Assembly: GCF_937873615.1 (NCBI RefSeq)
Contig: NZ_CALMYP010000052.1
Span: 62,001-126,000 of the forward strand
Direction: 5' to 3'
From: an uncultured Paracoccus sp.
GTDB lineage: Bacteria; Pseudomonadota; Alphaproteobacteria; Rhodobacterales; Rhodobacteraceae
DNA length: 64,000 nucleotides
Shown here: positions 46,033 to 55,250 of the stretch, one piece after another
How the letters are laid out: each line of letters starts with the position of its first letter
Position numbering within the stretch: the stretch's first letter is position 1
The notes under the pieces: model-generated
What the model saw: the letters and a program-made list of their open reading frames with translations, nothing else
Databases searched by the model: none
Told to the model about the DNA's origin: nothing
Program-made: the position numbers and the translations under genes

Positions 46033-48600
46033 TTACGTGGCGCTGCGGATACGTCCGATCATTTCGCCCAGGTTCTTCGACAGTTTAGGCTGCGACAGGA
46101 TGCGGTCGAGCGCCGCCCTGGCATGGGCCTGCCGGCCCGCGTCATAGCGGGTCCAGCTTTCCAGCGCGCTCGACATGCGGGCCGCGATCTGCGGGTTCAC
46201 CGCATCCATGCGGATCAGCCAGTCGGCAAGGAAATCATAGCCGGCACCATCGGCGCGGTGGAAGCCCGCGTGGTTCCCGCAAAGCCCGCCGATCAGTGCC
46301 CGGAAGCGGTTCGGATTCTTCCAGTCGAAATCGGGATGTGCGGCCAGCGTCTTCGCCACCTCGACCGCCCGATCCGGATCGGCATTCAGCGGTTGCAGCA
46401 GGAACCACATATCCATGACCAGACGTATATCCTTGAACTTATTGTAGAAAGAAGCGACTTCCGCATCCCCGCCATTGGCCGCGATCAGCATCGCCAACGC
46501 CGCCGCGCGTTCGGTCATATTGTCGGTCGCCCGATAGAGTTCGCCCGCCCTCGCGCCACCGTCGATCCGGCTCAGCAGCGCCAATGCGGTCAGCCGCAGA
46601 GAGCGTTTGCCGGCGGCATCGGCCTCGGGGCTATAAGGTCCGGGCACGGCCATTTCCCGATAGATGCGGTCGAGCGCATCCTCATGCATCCGGGCGATTT
46701 CCGCCGCCAGCGATTCGCGCGCGGCATGGATCGCCTGCGGGTCGGGCTGGCGCCCGAGGGCGGCGATGGCGGTGGCGATTTCCTCCTCGGGCGGCAATTC
46801 GACGCAGAGCGCGCGGAAGGCCGGATCGGCCTTGTCGTCGGCGAGAAGCCGCCCAAGCGCGGCCAGGTATTCGGCATCGGGCCGCTTGCCCTCGATCATG
46901 CCCAGAAGGGTGTCGCGGGCGAGTTGCCGGCCTGCCTCCCACCGGGCGAAGGGATCGCTGTCATGGGCCAGGAGGAATGCCAGCGTCGCCGGTGCGATCT
47001 GGCGTTTCAGGATGACGGGGGCCGAGAAATCGCGCAGGGCCGAGACGGTCGGTCGCGTGGACAGCCCGTCGAAGCTGAAGCTCTGCGTGGCCTCGGTCAT
47101 TTCCAGCACCGTGGTCGGCACCACCTCATCGCCATTGGGTGACAGAAGCCCGATGGCGATGGGGATCACGCGCGGCGGCTTTTCGGGCTGACCGGGCGTG
47201 GGCGGGGTCGCCTGGGTGAAATTCAGGGTCAGCCGGCCCGCGCCTGAATCCCAATCCTCGGTCATGGTCAGGATCGGGGTGCCGGCATCGCTATACCAGC
47301 GTTTGAACTGCGCCAGATCGCGGCCGGTCGCGTCCTCGAAGACCTTGAGCCAGTCCTCGATGGTGGCCGCATCGCCGTCATGGCGGCTGAAATAGAGGTC
47401 GAGCGCCTTCCGGTAGCCCTCGTCCCCGACCAGCCGTTTGAGCATGCCGATGACCTGGGCGCCTTTTTCATAGACGGTGGCGGTGTAGAAATTGTTGATC
47501 TCGACATAGCTTTCGGGACGCACCGGATGGGCCAGCGGTCCCTGATCCTCGCGGAACTGGGCCGCGCGCAGGATGCGCACGTCCCGAATGCGCTTCACCG
47601 CAGCCGAGCGCATGTCGCCGGTGAACTGCTGGTCGCGGAACACCGTCAGCCCTTCCTTCAGGCAGAGCTGGAACCAGTCGCGGCAGGTGATGCGATTGCC
47701 GGTCCAGTTGTGGAAATATTCATGGCCGATCACGCCCTCGATCCGCTCGTAATCCATGTCGGTCGCGGTCTCTGGCGTGGCCAGCACCAGTTTCGAGTTG
47801 AAGATGTTCAACCCCTTGTTTTCCATGGCCCCCATGTTGAAATCGTCGACCGCAACGATATTGAACACATCGAGGTCGTATTCGCGCCCATAAGCCTCCT
47901 CGTCCCATGTCATCGAGCGGATCAGGCTGTCGAGCGCATAGCCCGCGCGCGGTTCGTCGCCCGGTCGGACCCAAACGTTCAGATCGACGGGGCGACCCGA
48001 CATGGTGGTGAACTTGCCCGGGACGGCGCGCAGGTCGCCGGCGACAAGCGCGAACAGATAGGCGGGCTTCGGCCAGGGATCGTGCCAGACCGCCACGCCC
48101 TCGCTGGCCATGACCGGGTTGCCGTTCGACAGGAGCACCGGCAGATCGGAGCGGATGGTGACCTCGAAGGGTGCCATCACATCGGGCCGGTCGGGATAGG
48201 GGGTGATGTGGCGAAAGCCCTCGGCCTCGCATTGGGTGCAGAACATGCCGTTCGACAGGTAAAGCCCCTCGAAGGCGGTATTGGCGGACGGGTCGATCAC
48301 GACCTCGGTCGCCAGCGTGAAATCGCCTTCCGGGGCCTTCACGCGCAGTTCCTCGCCCGTGCGCGTCCAGCTGTCGGCGGCCAGTCTTTGCCCATTGATC
48401 GCGATCCGGCGCAGATCGACGCCGGCCCCGATATCCAGCACCAGATCGCCCGCCTCGCGCCGGGTGAAATCCAGTTCGGCTGCGATCGCCGTGGCCTTGG
48501 GATCCAGCTTCGCCTCGATCCGGGTCTGGCGCAGGACGAAGGGGTAGGGGCGGTAATCGGCAAGCAGCACCGGGGCGGGTTGCTGGACTGGCTGGTTCAT
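46033..48600 (-). CDS. pepN: Aminopeptidase N (M1 metallopeptidase)
   Basis: This 855-residue zinc aminopeptidase has the exopeptidase motif GAMEN at 257-261, the zinc motif HEYFHNW (His293, His297) and the third ligand Glu316 in LKEGLTV. The N-terminal beta domain, the catalytic domain and the DUF3458 Ig-like plus C-terminal helical domains follow in order (VTALRDFSAPVILKRQ lies near 495). It has the family length and lacks a signal peptide, so it is cytoplasmic. It releases N-terminal residues from peptides. Confidence 0.96.
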   Translation of the reverse strand: MNQPVQQPAPVLLADYRPYPFVLRQTRIEAKLDPKATAIAAELDFTRREAGDLVLDIGAGVDLRRIAINGQRLAADSWTRTGEELRVKAPEGDFTLATEVVIDPSANTAFEGLYLSNGMFCTQCEAEGFRHITPYPDRPDVMAPFEVTIRSDLPVLLSNGNPVMASEGVAVWHDPWPKPAYLFALVAGDLRAVPGKFTTMSGRPVDLNVWVRPGDEPRAGYALDSLIRSMTWDEEAYGREYDLDVFNIVAVDDFNMGAMENKGLNIFNSKLVLATPETATDMDYERIEGVIGHEYFHNWTGNRITCRDWFQLCLKEGLTVFRDQQFTGDMRSAAVKRIRDVRILRAAQFREDQGPLAHPVRPESYVEINNFYTATVYEKGAQVIGMLKRLVGDEGYRKALDLYFSRHDGDAATIEDWLKVFEDATGRDLAQFKRWYSDAGTPILTMTEDWDSGAGRLTLNFTQATPPTPGQPEKPPRVIPIAIGLLSPNGDEVVPTTVLEMTEATQSFSFDGLSTRPTVSALRDFSAPVILKRQIAPATLAFLLAHDSDPFARWEAGRQLARDTLLGMIEGKRPDAEYLAALGRLLADDKADPAFRALCVELPPEEEIATAIAALGRQPDPQAIHAARESLAAEIARMHEDALDRIYREMAVPGPYSPEADAAGKRSLRLTALALLSRIDGGARAGELYRATDNMTERAAALAMLIAANGGDAEVASFYNKFKDIRLVMDMWFLLQPLNADPDRAVEVAKTLAAHPDFDWKNPNRFRALIGGLCGNHAGFHRADGAGYDFLADWLIRMDAVNPQIAARMSSALESWTRYDAGRQAHARAALDRILSQPKLSKNLGEMIGRIRSAT

Positions 48601-48749
48601 CTTTTACGCCTTTCGGGAAATTGCTGCTGTCGCGGGAACTTGTCCGTTCCACCCGAGTTAAGCGCAGGATAGCCACCTCGCAAGGCGCGATATGTGCTGA
48701 CGTGGCTCCGTGAGGGAATGGCCCCGCGTAGAATGACAAGGAGACCAAT

Positions 48750-49478
48750 ATGGCCAATTACGATCCGAACGATCCCGACAAGACCACCCCGCGCGAGACC
48801 TATGTCGAGCCGGTGGAGAAGCGTTCTTCGCCGCTGCCGTTGATCATCGGAATCCTGCTGGCCCTGGCCCTCGCCTATTTCGTGCTGACACGGTTCATGG
48901 GCAATGACGAGGTCGCGACCACGACCGAGGAGCCGGCGGCGGCAGCCACGGAAGCCGCACCAGAGGCCGAAGCTGCTGCGGAAACCGCGACCGAGGCGGT
49001 TGAGGAAGCTGCGGCTGACGTGGCCGAAACCGCGACCGATGCGGCCGAGGCTGCGGCTGACACTGCCACCGAAGCGGCCGAGACCGCCGAAGGTGCGGCA
49101 GAGGCGGCCACCGATGCCGCCGCTGATGCCGTTGAGGCGGTCGAAGGTGCTGCCGATACTGCTGCCGAAACGGCGGCGGATGTTGCAACCGATGCGGCAG
49201 ACACCGCGACCGAGGCTGCGGATACGGCTGTCGACGCTGCCGCAGATGCCGCAGATGCAGCGGCTGAGACCGCGACCGACGCCGCCGATGCTGCTGCCGA
49301 AACCGCCTCTGACGCGGCGGCGGCTGCCACCGATGCCGCCGGCGCGGCGGTCGATGCGGCGAGTGATGCAGCTGCGGCTGTCGGTGAGGCCGCAACCGAT
49401 GCCGTCGACGCGGCTGCGGATGCGATTGAAGGTGCCACCGAAAATCCGCTGGTCACGGTCGAGCCGAGCAGCAACTGA
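48750..49478 (+). CDS. Alanine-rich single-pass membrane protein
   Basis: This 242-residue protein has an N-terminal cytoplasmic segment (about 1-27), one TM helix ([19 protein letters not shown]) and then about 190 residues built almost wholly of A, D, E, T and V in short degenerate repeats ([18 protein letters not shown]). About half of them are Ala and the stretch carries a strong negative charge. The repeats fit a long helix or coiled coil in the periplasm. I do not recognise a function. AAGGAG precedes the ATG. It is divergent from pepN, followed by a terminator. Confidence 0.75.
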   Translation: MANYDPNDPDKTTPRETYVEPVEKRSSPLPLIIGILLALALAYFVLTRFMGNDEVATTTEEPAAAATEAAPEAEAAAETATEAVEEAAADVAETATDAAEAAADTATEAAETAEGAAEAATDAAADAVEAVEGAADTAAETAADVATDAADTATEAADTAVDAAADAADAAAETATDAADAAAETASDAAAAATDAAGAAVDAASDAAAAVGEAATDAVDAAADAIEGATENPLVTVEPSSN

Positions 49479-49520
49479 TCGCGCTCTGGCTGGGCGTCTG
49501 AGCCCTGACCGAACAGAATC

Positions 49521-49552
49521 ACGCCGTCGCAACATTGTTGCGGCGGCGTTTT
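49521..49552 (+). terminator. Intrinsic terminator before pntA
   Basis: A 12-bp stem, ACGCCGTCGCAA with TTGCGGCGGCGT (one G-T pair), and loop CATTG are followed by TTTTC. It ends transcription of the Ala-rich gene, so pntAB has its own promoter in the following 125 bp. Confidence 0.85.
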
Positions 49553-49680
49553 CGCACCGCATTGCGGTTATTCCGCCCCAATCGGGCAAGATTTCACGAT
49601 ATGGCGCGCCGTCACTTACTTGTGAATATTTGTTGCGCAGTGATAGACAGGCACGGACCGACATCGAAAGGGGGATGGCG

Positions 49681-51255
49681 ATGAAGATTGGTGCCTTGAA
49701 GGAAAGCCAGTCCGGCGAGAACCGCGTGGCGATCACGCCCGCATCCGCCGGCTATCTGGGCAAGCTGGGCTATGAGGTTCATGTCGAAAGCGGCGCCGGG
49801 GCTGCGGCGGGCTTTTCCGACGACGATTACCGGGGGGCAGGGGTCACCGTCGACGGCTCGGCCAGCGATCTGATCGGCGTGGTCGATGTGGTCGCCAAGG
49901 TGCGCCCGCCCGAGGATGGCGAGATCGACCAGATGCGCGAGGGGCAGACGCTGATCTCGCATTTCTACCCGGCGCAGAATGCCGAATTGCTGGAACGCGC
50001 CAGGGAACGCGGCATCACCGCCATCGCCATGGACATGGTGCCGCGCATCAGCCGGGCGCAGAAAATGGACGCGCTGTCCTCGATGGCCAATATCGCCGGC
50101 TATCGCGCGGTGATCGAGGCCGCGAACAATTTCGGCCGCTTCTTCACCGGTCAGGTGACGGCGGCGGGCAAGGTGCCGCCGGCCAAGGTGCTGATCGTGG
50201 GCGCGGGCGTCGCCGGTCTGGCCGCCATCGGCACCGCCACCAGCCTTGGCGCGCAGGTCTATGCCTTCGACGTGCGCCCGGAAGTGGCCGAGCAGATCGA
50301 ATCCATGGGCGCCGAATTCGTCTATCTCGACTTCTCGGAAGCCCAGACCGACGGCGCCGCGACGGGCGGCTATGCCGCGCCCTCCAGCCCCGAATTCCGC
50401 GAAGCGCAGCTGAAGAAATTCCGCGAGCTTGCGCCCGATATGGATATCGTCATCACCACGGCGCTGATCCCGGGCCGTGCGGCGCCGGTGCTGTGGACGA
50501 AGGACATGATCGAGGCGATGAAGCCCGGCTCTGTCATCGTCGATCTGGCCGCCGAGAAGGGCGGCAACAGCGAGTTGACCATCCCGGATGAGAAGCACGT
50601 CACCGAGAACGGCGTGACCATCATCGGCTATACCGATTTCCCGTCGCGGATGGCCGCGCAATCGTCAGAGCTTTACGGCAACAATATCCGCCATTTCATG
50701 ACCGACCTGACCCCCGGCAAGGACGGCCAGCTGGTCCAGAACATGGAGGATGACGTGATCCGGGGCGCCACCGTCGTCCACGATCACGACGTTACCTGGC
50801 CGCCACCGCCGCCCAAGATCGCGGCCATCGCGGCGCAGAAGCCGAAGGAAAAGCCGAAGGAGCTGACGCCCGAAGAACGCAAGGCCCAGGAGGCCGCCGC
50901 CTTCAAGGCCGAAACCCGCCAGCAATACATGCTGCTCGGCGGCGGCGCGATCCTGCTGTTGTTGATCGGGCTGGTCGCTCCGGCCAGCTTCATGTCGCAT
51001 TTCATCGTCTTCGTGCTGGCCTGCTTCGTCGGCTTCAAGGTGATCTGGAATGTCGCCCATTCGCTGCATACGCCGCTGATGGCGATCACCAATGCCATTT
51101 CCTCGATCATCATCCTCGGCGCGCTGATGCAGATCGGCTCTGGCTCGTGGCTGGTGGTGGTGCTTGCCGCCGCCGCCGTGCTGATGGCCGGGGTGAACAT
51201 CTTCGGCGGCTTCATGGTCACCCGGCGCATGCTCGCCATGTTCCAGAAATCGTAA
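49681..51255 (+). CDS. pntA: NAD(P) transhydrogenase, alpha subunit
   Basis: This 524-residue subunit has the NAD(H)-binding domain I first: [20 protein letters not shown], the Rossmann [14 protein letters not shown] and AEKGGN. A Lys/Glu/Pro-rich linker follows, then four transmembrane helices of domain II, all on one chain. Many alphaproteobacteria split this subunit into PntAA and PntAB. Here it is undivided. The ATG at 49681 has GGGGG 6 nt upstream, while the ATG at 49675 would leave no spacing. With PntB it couples proton flow to NADPH production. Confidence 0.95.
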   Translation: MKIGALKESQSGENRVAITPASAGYLGKLGYEVHVESGAGAAAGFSDDDYRGAGVTVDGSASDLIGVVDVVAKVRPPEDGEIDQMREGQTLISHFYPAQNAELLERARERGITAIAMDMVPRISRAQKMDALSSMANIAGYRAVIEAANNFGRFFTGQVTAAGKVPPAKVLIVGAGVAGLAAIGTATSLGAQVYAFDVRPEVAEQIESMGAEFVYLDFSEAQTDGAATGGYAAPSSPEFREAQLKKFRELAPDMDIVITTALIPGRAAPVLWTKDMIEAMKPGSVIVDLAAEKGGNSELTIPDEKHVTENGVTIIGYTDFPSRMAAQSSELYGNNIRHFMTDLTPGKDGQLVQNMEDDVIRGATVVHDHDVTWPPPPPKIAAIAAQKPKEKPKELTPEERKAQEAAAFKAETRQQYMLLGGGAILLLLIGLVAPASFMSHFIVFVLACFVGFKVIWNVAHSLHTPLMAITNAISSIIILGALMQIGSGSWLVVVLAAAAVLMAGVNIFGGFMVTRRMLAMFQKS

Positions 51256-51265
51256 GGGGGCCGTC

Positions 51266-52708
51266 ATGGAATACGGATTTACCACCGCTGCCTATGTCGT
51301 CGCCTCGATCCTGTTCATCCTGTCGCTTGGCGGGCTGTCCGGTCAGGAAAGCGCCAAGCGCGCCATCTGGTACGGCATCGTCGGCATGGCGCTTGCCGTT
51401 CTGGCCACGTTGTTCGGCCCTGGCGCCGGCAACTGGGTGCTGTCGGTCATCATGATCGCCATCGGCGGCTCGATCGGTTGGGTCATCGCCAAGCGTGTGC
51501 AGATGACCGAGATGCCGCAGCTTGTCGCCGCCATGCATTCGCTGGTCGGCCTCGCTGCCGTTTTCGTCGGCTTCAACGCCCAGCTCGATCTTGGCCGGGT
51601 GCTGAGCGCCAAGGCCGCCGGCGCGGTCGAGGGCTTTCGCGGCTTCGCCGAAGTCCTGACCCACAAGACCCCGGCCGAGCTGAACATGCTCCAGATCGAG
51701 GTGTTTCTGGGCGTCTTCATCGGTGCCGTGACCTTCACCGGCTCGATCGTGGCTTTCGGCAAGCTGGCCGGCAAGATCGACGGCAAGCCGAAGAAACTGC
51801 CGGGGGGTCACATGCTGAACGCCACGGCGGCAGCGCTGTCGCTGATCCTTGGCCTGCTCTATATCGGCGATATGGGGCCGTCGGTCTTCTGGCTGATCCT
51901 GATCGCGGCACTGGCGGGCTTCATCGGCTGGCACCTGATCATGGGCATCGGCGGTGCCGACATGCCGGTCGTGGTCTCGATGCTGAACAGCTATTCGGGC
52001 TGGGCGGCGGCGGCGATCGGCTTCACCCTGTCGAACGACCTCTTGATCGTCACCGGCGCGCTTGTCGGCTCCTCCGGTGCGATCCTCAGCTATATCATGT
52101 GCAAGGCGATGAACCGCAACTTCGTCAGCGTCATCCTTGGCGGTTTCGGCGGCGAGACCGGCCCGGCGATGGAGATCGAGGGCGAACAGATCGCCATAGA
52201 TGCCGAGGGCGTGGCGTCGGCGCTGAACGAGGCTGACGAGGTCATCATCGTGCCGGGTTACGGCATGGCGGTGGCGCAGGCCCAGCAGGCGGTCAGCGAA
52301 TTGACCCGCAAGCTGCGCGCGGCCGGCAAGAATGTCCGCTTCGCCATCCACCCGGTCGCCGGGCGTCTGCCGGGGCACATGAACGTGCTGCTGGCCGAGG
52401 CCAAGGTGCCTTACGATATCGTCATGGAAATGGACGAGATCAACGAGGATTTCCCGAGCACGGATGTGGTCATCGTCATCGGTTCCAACGACATCGTGAA
52501 CCCGGCGGCGCAGGACGACCCGAACAGCCCCATCGCCGGGATGCCGGTGCTGGAGGTCTGGAAGGCCAAGAATGTCTTCGTGTCGAAGCGCGGGCAGGGC
52601 ACCGGCTATTCCGGGATCGAGAACCCGCTGTTCTACAAGGAGAACACGCGGATGTTCTATGGCGATGCCAAGGACTCGGTGAACGCGCTCTTGCCGATGA
52701 TCGACTGA
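51266..52708 (+). CDS. pntB: NAD(P) transhydrogenase, beta subunit
   Basis: This 480-residue subunit has about nine transmembrane segments of domain II, then the NADP(H)-binding domain [41 protein letters not shown] and [20 protein letters not shown]. It is 10 bp after pntA, with AAGGGGGCC as ribosome site, so they form an operon. It ends at a strong terminator. Confidence 0.96.
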   Translation: MEYGFTTAAYVVASILFILSLGGLSGQESAKRAIWYGIVGMALAVLATLFGPGAGNWVLSVIMIAIGGSIGWVIAKRVQMTEMPQLVAAMHSLVGLAAVFVGFNAQLDLGRVLSAKAAGAVEGFRGFAEVLTHKTPAELNMLQIEVFLGVFIGAVTFTGSIVAFGKLAGKIDGKPKKLPGGHMLNATAAALSLILGLLYIGDMGPSVFWLILIAALAGFIGWHLIMGIGGADMPVVVSMLNSYSGWAAAAIGFTLSNDLLIVTGALVGSSGAILSYIMCKAMNRNFVSVILGGFGGETGPAMEIEGEQIAIDAEGVASALNEADEVIIVPGYGMAVAQAQQAVSELTRKLRAAGKNVRFAIHPVAGRLPGHMNVLLAEAKVPYDIVMEMDEINEDFPSTDVVIVIGSNDIVNPAAQDDPNSPIAGMPVLEVWKAKNVFVSKRGQGTGYSGIENPLFYKENTRMFYGDAKDSVNALLPMID

Positions 52709-52731
52709 TCTGAGGTCTGAATAACGACGAT

Positions 52732-52761
52732 AGCCCCGCCGCAATCCGGCGGGGCTTTTTT
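52732..52761 (+). terminator. Intrinsic terminator of pntAB
   Basis: A perfect 10-bp stem, AGCCCCGCCG with CGGCGGGGCT, and a 5-nt loop are followed by a run of T at 52756-52761. Confidence 0.93.
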
Positions 52762-52765
52762 GTGC

Positions 52766-52796
52766 TTGATCTGGACTGCACTCCAGCACTTAGACA
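52766..52796 (+). promoter_or_regulatory. MerR-type promoter with operator dyad
   Basis: A TTGATC -35 (52766-52771) and a TAGACA -10 (52791-52796) are separated by 19 bp, the overlong spacer typical of MerR-controlled promoters. The dyad CTGGACTGCACTCCAG (52771-52786) fills the spacer, with all but one symmetric base pair of its 16 bp matched. It resembles operators of NmlR-like regulators. It lies 25 bp before the merR gene, so autoregulation is likely. Confidence 0.7.
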
Positions 52797-52821
52797 GGGC
52801 AGCGGCAAGGGAGATCGGGCC

Positions 52822-53196
52822 ATGAAGATCGGCGAACTGGCGCGCAAGACCGGGCTCAGCATCGACACGCTGCGCTTTTACGAGAAGATCGGGCTGATCG
52901 ACCGCCCGGCCCGTGACGGGGCAGGGCGGCGCGATTATGCGCCCGAGGTTCTCGACTGGGTTGCGTTTCTCGACCGGCTGAACGCGACCGGCATGAAACA
53001 GGCCGGGCGCATCCGCTATGCGGATCTGCGCCGGCAGGGTGCGGATACGCTGGCTGAACGCCGCGAGATGATCGAGGCGCATCGCGCCGAGGTCGTCACG
53101 CGCATCGCCATGCTGACGGAATCGCTCGATCTTCTCGATGCCAAGATCGCAACCTATCGAGAAATGGAAGAAGACCATGACCGACACGCATCTTGA
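52822..53196 (+). CDS. MerR family regulator, NmlR/AdhR-like
   Basis: This 124-residue protein has the MerR HTH MKIGELARKTGLSIDTLRFYE at the N-terminus, the wing GRRDYAPEVL and then a long dimerisation coiled coil (MIEAHRAEVVTRIAMLTESL). It has no C-terminal Cys cluster, so it does not look like a metal sensor. NmlR-type relatives respond to carbonyl or thiol stress. The ATG at 52822 follows AAGGGAGA. Its end overlaps the CMD gene start by 20 bp, which suggests that the latter is the regulated partner. Confidence 0.9.
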   Translation: MKIGELARKTGLSIDTLRFYEKIGLIDRPARDGAGRRDYAPEVLDWVAFLDRLNATGMKQAGRIRYADLRRQGADTLAERREMIEAHRAEVVTRIAMLTESLDLLDAKIATYREMEEDHDRHAS

Positions 53197-53566
53197 ACGG
53201 GGCCGCAACATCGCGGAAAGCCTCAACCCCGGTCTGCCGCAGGCGCTCGCCGATAAATACGACGCCATGCTGCCCGGCATGTCCGACAGCCTGGTCGAAT
53301 GGGCCTACGGCCATCACTATGCCCGGCCCGGGCTGGACCTGAAGACCCGCCAGCTTTGCACTGTCGCGGCGCTGACCGCGCTTGGCGGCGGGACCGGGCC
53401 GCAGTTGAAGGTGAATATCGCGCACACGCTGGCCGCCGGTGCCAGCCCGCAGGAAATCACCGAAGCGATCTGGCAGATGGCCGTCTATGGCGGGATGCCT
53501 GCCGCGATCAACGGGTTGAATGCCGCAGCCGAGATCTTCGCGGAACGAGGCATTGCGCCTGAATAG
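53177..53566 (+). CDS. Carboxymuconolactone decarboxylase (CMD) family protein
   Basis: This 129-residue all-helical protein has TRQLCTVAALTALGG, AHTLAAGASPQEITEAIWQM and YGGMPAAINGLNAA. This is the gamma-CMD-type layout and lacks the C-x-x-C of AhpD peroxidase partners, having only one Cys. It might be a decarboxylase or an oxidoreductase-linked protein. The real substrate is unknown. It overlaps the MerR gene and very probably shares its promoter. Confidence 0.85.
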   Translation: MTDTHLERGRNIAESLNPGLPQALADKYDAMLPGMSDSLVEWAYGHHYARPGLDLKTRQLCTVAALTALGGGTGPQLKVNIAHTLAAGASPQEITEAIWQMAVYGGMPAAINGLNAAAEIFAERGIAPE

Positions 53567-53644
53567 CGGCCAACCATTATCGCCCTTGCCGATGAAATCG
53601 ACCTGAGAAAGGTCCGGTCATCGGCCAGGGCAGGCAAAGGAGCT

Positions 53645-53773
53645 ATGGCGCTGGCTGTGGCGAGTGCTATGGTTTCCATCAATAGCTGCCAAGGCGGGGG
53701 CAAGGACTGGCTGAACCCGCGGTATTTCCGGCGAATGGCCGCCTTGGCGATTGCAACTGTCGCGATCACCTGA
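53645..53773 (+). CDS. Possible 42-residue small protein upstream of gnd
   Basis: An ATG at 53645 with AAAGGAG 2 nt before it opens a 42-codon frame ending at a TGA at 53773. The peptide has a hydrophobic N-terminus, a GGGKDWLNPRYFRR core and a hydrophobic C-terminus (ALAIATVAIT). The ribosome-site spacing is short and I see no known family, so it may be chance. It lies in the 228-bp gap before gnd. Confidence 0.3.
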   Translation: MALAVASAMVSINSCQGGGKDWLNPRYFRRMAALAIATVAIT

Positions 53774-53794
53774 ACGCGCAATATGGGGCGAGAG

Positions 53795-55210
53795 ATGGAC
53801 AACTCAGCACATTTCGGCCTGATCGGGCTGGGCACGATGGGCGCGGCGCTGGCACTGAACATCGCCGAGAAGGGCTATCCGGTCGCGGTCTTTAACCGCA
53901 CCGCCTCGGCCACCGACGAATTCATGAACCGCGCCGCCGCCGAAGGTCTGGCCGGGCGGCTGATCCCGACGAAATCGCTGCAGGATTTCGTCGCCGCCAT
54001 CACCCCGCCGCGCGCCATCGTGCTGATGGTGCCGGCAGGCCCGGTCGTCGATCAGCAGATTGCCGCGCTCGCCCCGCTGCTGCAGCAGGGCGACCTGATC
54101 ATCGACGCCGGCAATGCCAATTACGCCGATACCGAACGGCGCGCCGCCGAGGCCCGCGATGCCGCCCATGATTTCATGGGCATCGGCGTCTCGGGGGGCG
54201 AGGAAGGCGCGCGTCACGGCCCCTCGATCATGGCCGGCGGCCAGCCCGCACAATGGGAGCGGGTGGGCGAGATGCTGCGGGCGATCTCGGCCAAATACGA
54301 AAGCGAACCCTGCGCGGCGCTGATGGGGCCGGGCGGGGCCGGGCATTTCGTCAAGATGGTCCATAACGGCATCGAATATGCCGATATGCAGATGATCGCC
54401 GAGACCTATGCGCTGATGCGCGACGGCATGGGCTTCGATGCGCCGCGCGTGGCCGAAACCTTCGAGGCCTGGAACGAAGGGCCGCTTGCCTCCTACCTGA
54501 TCGAGATTTCGGGCAAGGTCTCGCGCGCGGTCGATCCGATCTCGGGCGGTCCGATGCTGGATGCGATCCTCGATGCCGCCGGCCAGAAGGGCACCGGCCG
54601 CTGGACCGCGATCGAGGCGCAGAAGCTGGCCGTGGCGATCCCGGTGATCGAGGCCGCCGTGGTGGCGCGCAACCTTTCGGCGCAGGTCGCGGCGCGGGCG
54701 CAGGGCGCGAAGGTCTTCGGTGTCATGCCGCAGGCGCTGCCCAAGGGCGCGCTCGATCCCGCGACGCTGGAAGGGGCGCTGATCGCCGGCAAGATCCTGT
54801 GCTATGCGCAGGGCTTCGACATGCTGGCGCGCGCCTCGGCCGAGTTTTCCTGGGACCTGCCCATGCCCGAGATCGCGCGGATCTGGCGCAATGGCTGCAT
54901 CATCCGCTCGGCCATGCTGAACGACATGGCGACGGCGTTGGCAGCGCATCCGGGCGAGAACCTGATCTTCGCCGCCCCCTTCACCGGGCTGGTGCAAAAG
55001 AACGAGGCGGCGCTGCGCAAGGTGGTCATCGCCGCCACCGGCGCGGGCATCGCGGTGCCGGCACTGGCGGCGGGTCTGTCCTGGTTCGATGCCATGCGCA
55101 CGCCGCGCGGCTCGGCCAACATGATCCAGGCGCAGCGCGATTTCTTCGGCGCGCATGGCTATGTCCGCCTCGACGGCAAGGACGCGCCGCATGGGCCGTG
55201 GTGGGATTGA
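53795..55210 (+). CDS. gnd: 6-phosphogluconate dehydrogenase, decarboxylating
   Basis: This 471-residue dehydrogenase of the oxidative pentose phosphate pathway converts 6-phosphogluconate to ribulose 5-phosphate, CO2 and NADPH. The N-terminal NADP site is FGLIGLGTMGAALALNIAE. The catalytic-site region includes IGVSGGEEGARHGPSIMAGG and GHFVKMVHNGIEYADMQ (Lys). An all-helical domain follows. The length is that of the common long form. GGGGCGAGAG precedes the ATG at 53795. The ATG at 53783 is 4 codons earlier and possible. Confidence 0.95.
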   Translation: MDNSAHFGLIGLGTMGAALALNIAEKGYPVAVFNRTASATDEFMNRAAAEGLAGRLIPTKSLQDFVAAITPPRAIVLMVPAGPVVDQQIAALAPLLQQGDLIIDAGNANYADTERRAAEARDAAHDFMGIGVSGGEEGARHGPSIMAGGQPAQWERVGEMLRAISAKYESEPCAALMGPGGAGHFVKMVHNGIEYADMQMIAETYALMRDGMGFDAPRVAETFEAWNEGPLASYLIEISGKVSRAVDPISGGPMLDAILDAAGQKGTGRWTAIEAQKLAVAIPVIEAAVVARNLSAQVAARAQGAKVFGVMPQALPKGALDPATLEGALIAGKILCYAQGFDMLARASAEFSWDLPMPEIARIWRNGCIIRSAMLNDMATALAAHPGENLIFAAPFTGLVQKNEAALRKVVIAATGAGIAVPALAAGLSWFDAMRTPRGSANMIQAQRDFFGAHGYVRLDGKDAPHGPWWD

Positions 55211-55250
55211 GAGCCAGTCGTCCAAGACCGAGGCTCCTGAGGGCCTATTC

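Noticed and set aside
48960-49440. The regular repeats could be a CRISPR or minisatellite array.
   Set aside because: The repeats are degenerate, in phase with codons and without spacers of equal length. They reflect the repetitive protein.
48895-49522. Antisense and alternate frames open across the alanine-rich gene, one reading Ser/Ala repeats.
   Set aside because: They arise from the low-complexity GC-rich repeats. Only the plus frame from 48750 has a ribosome site, an N-terminal cytoplasmic part and a TM helix.
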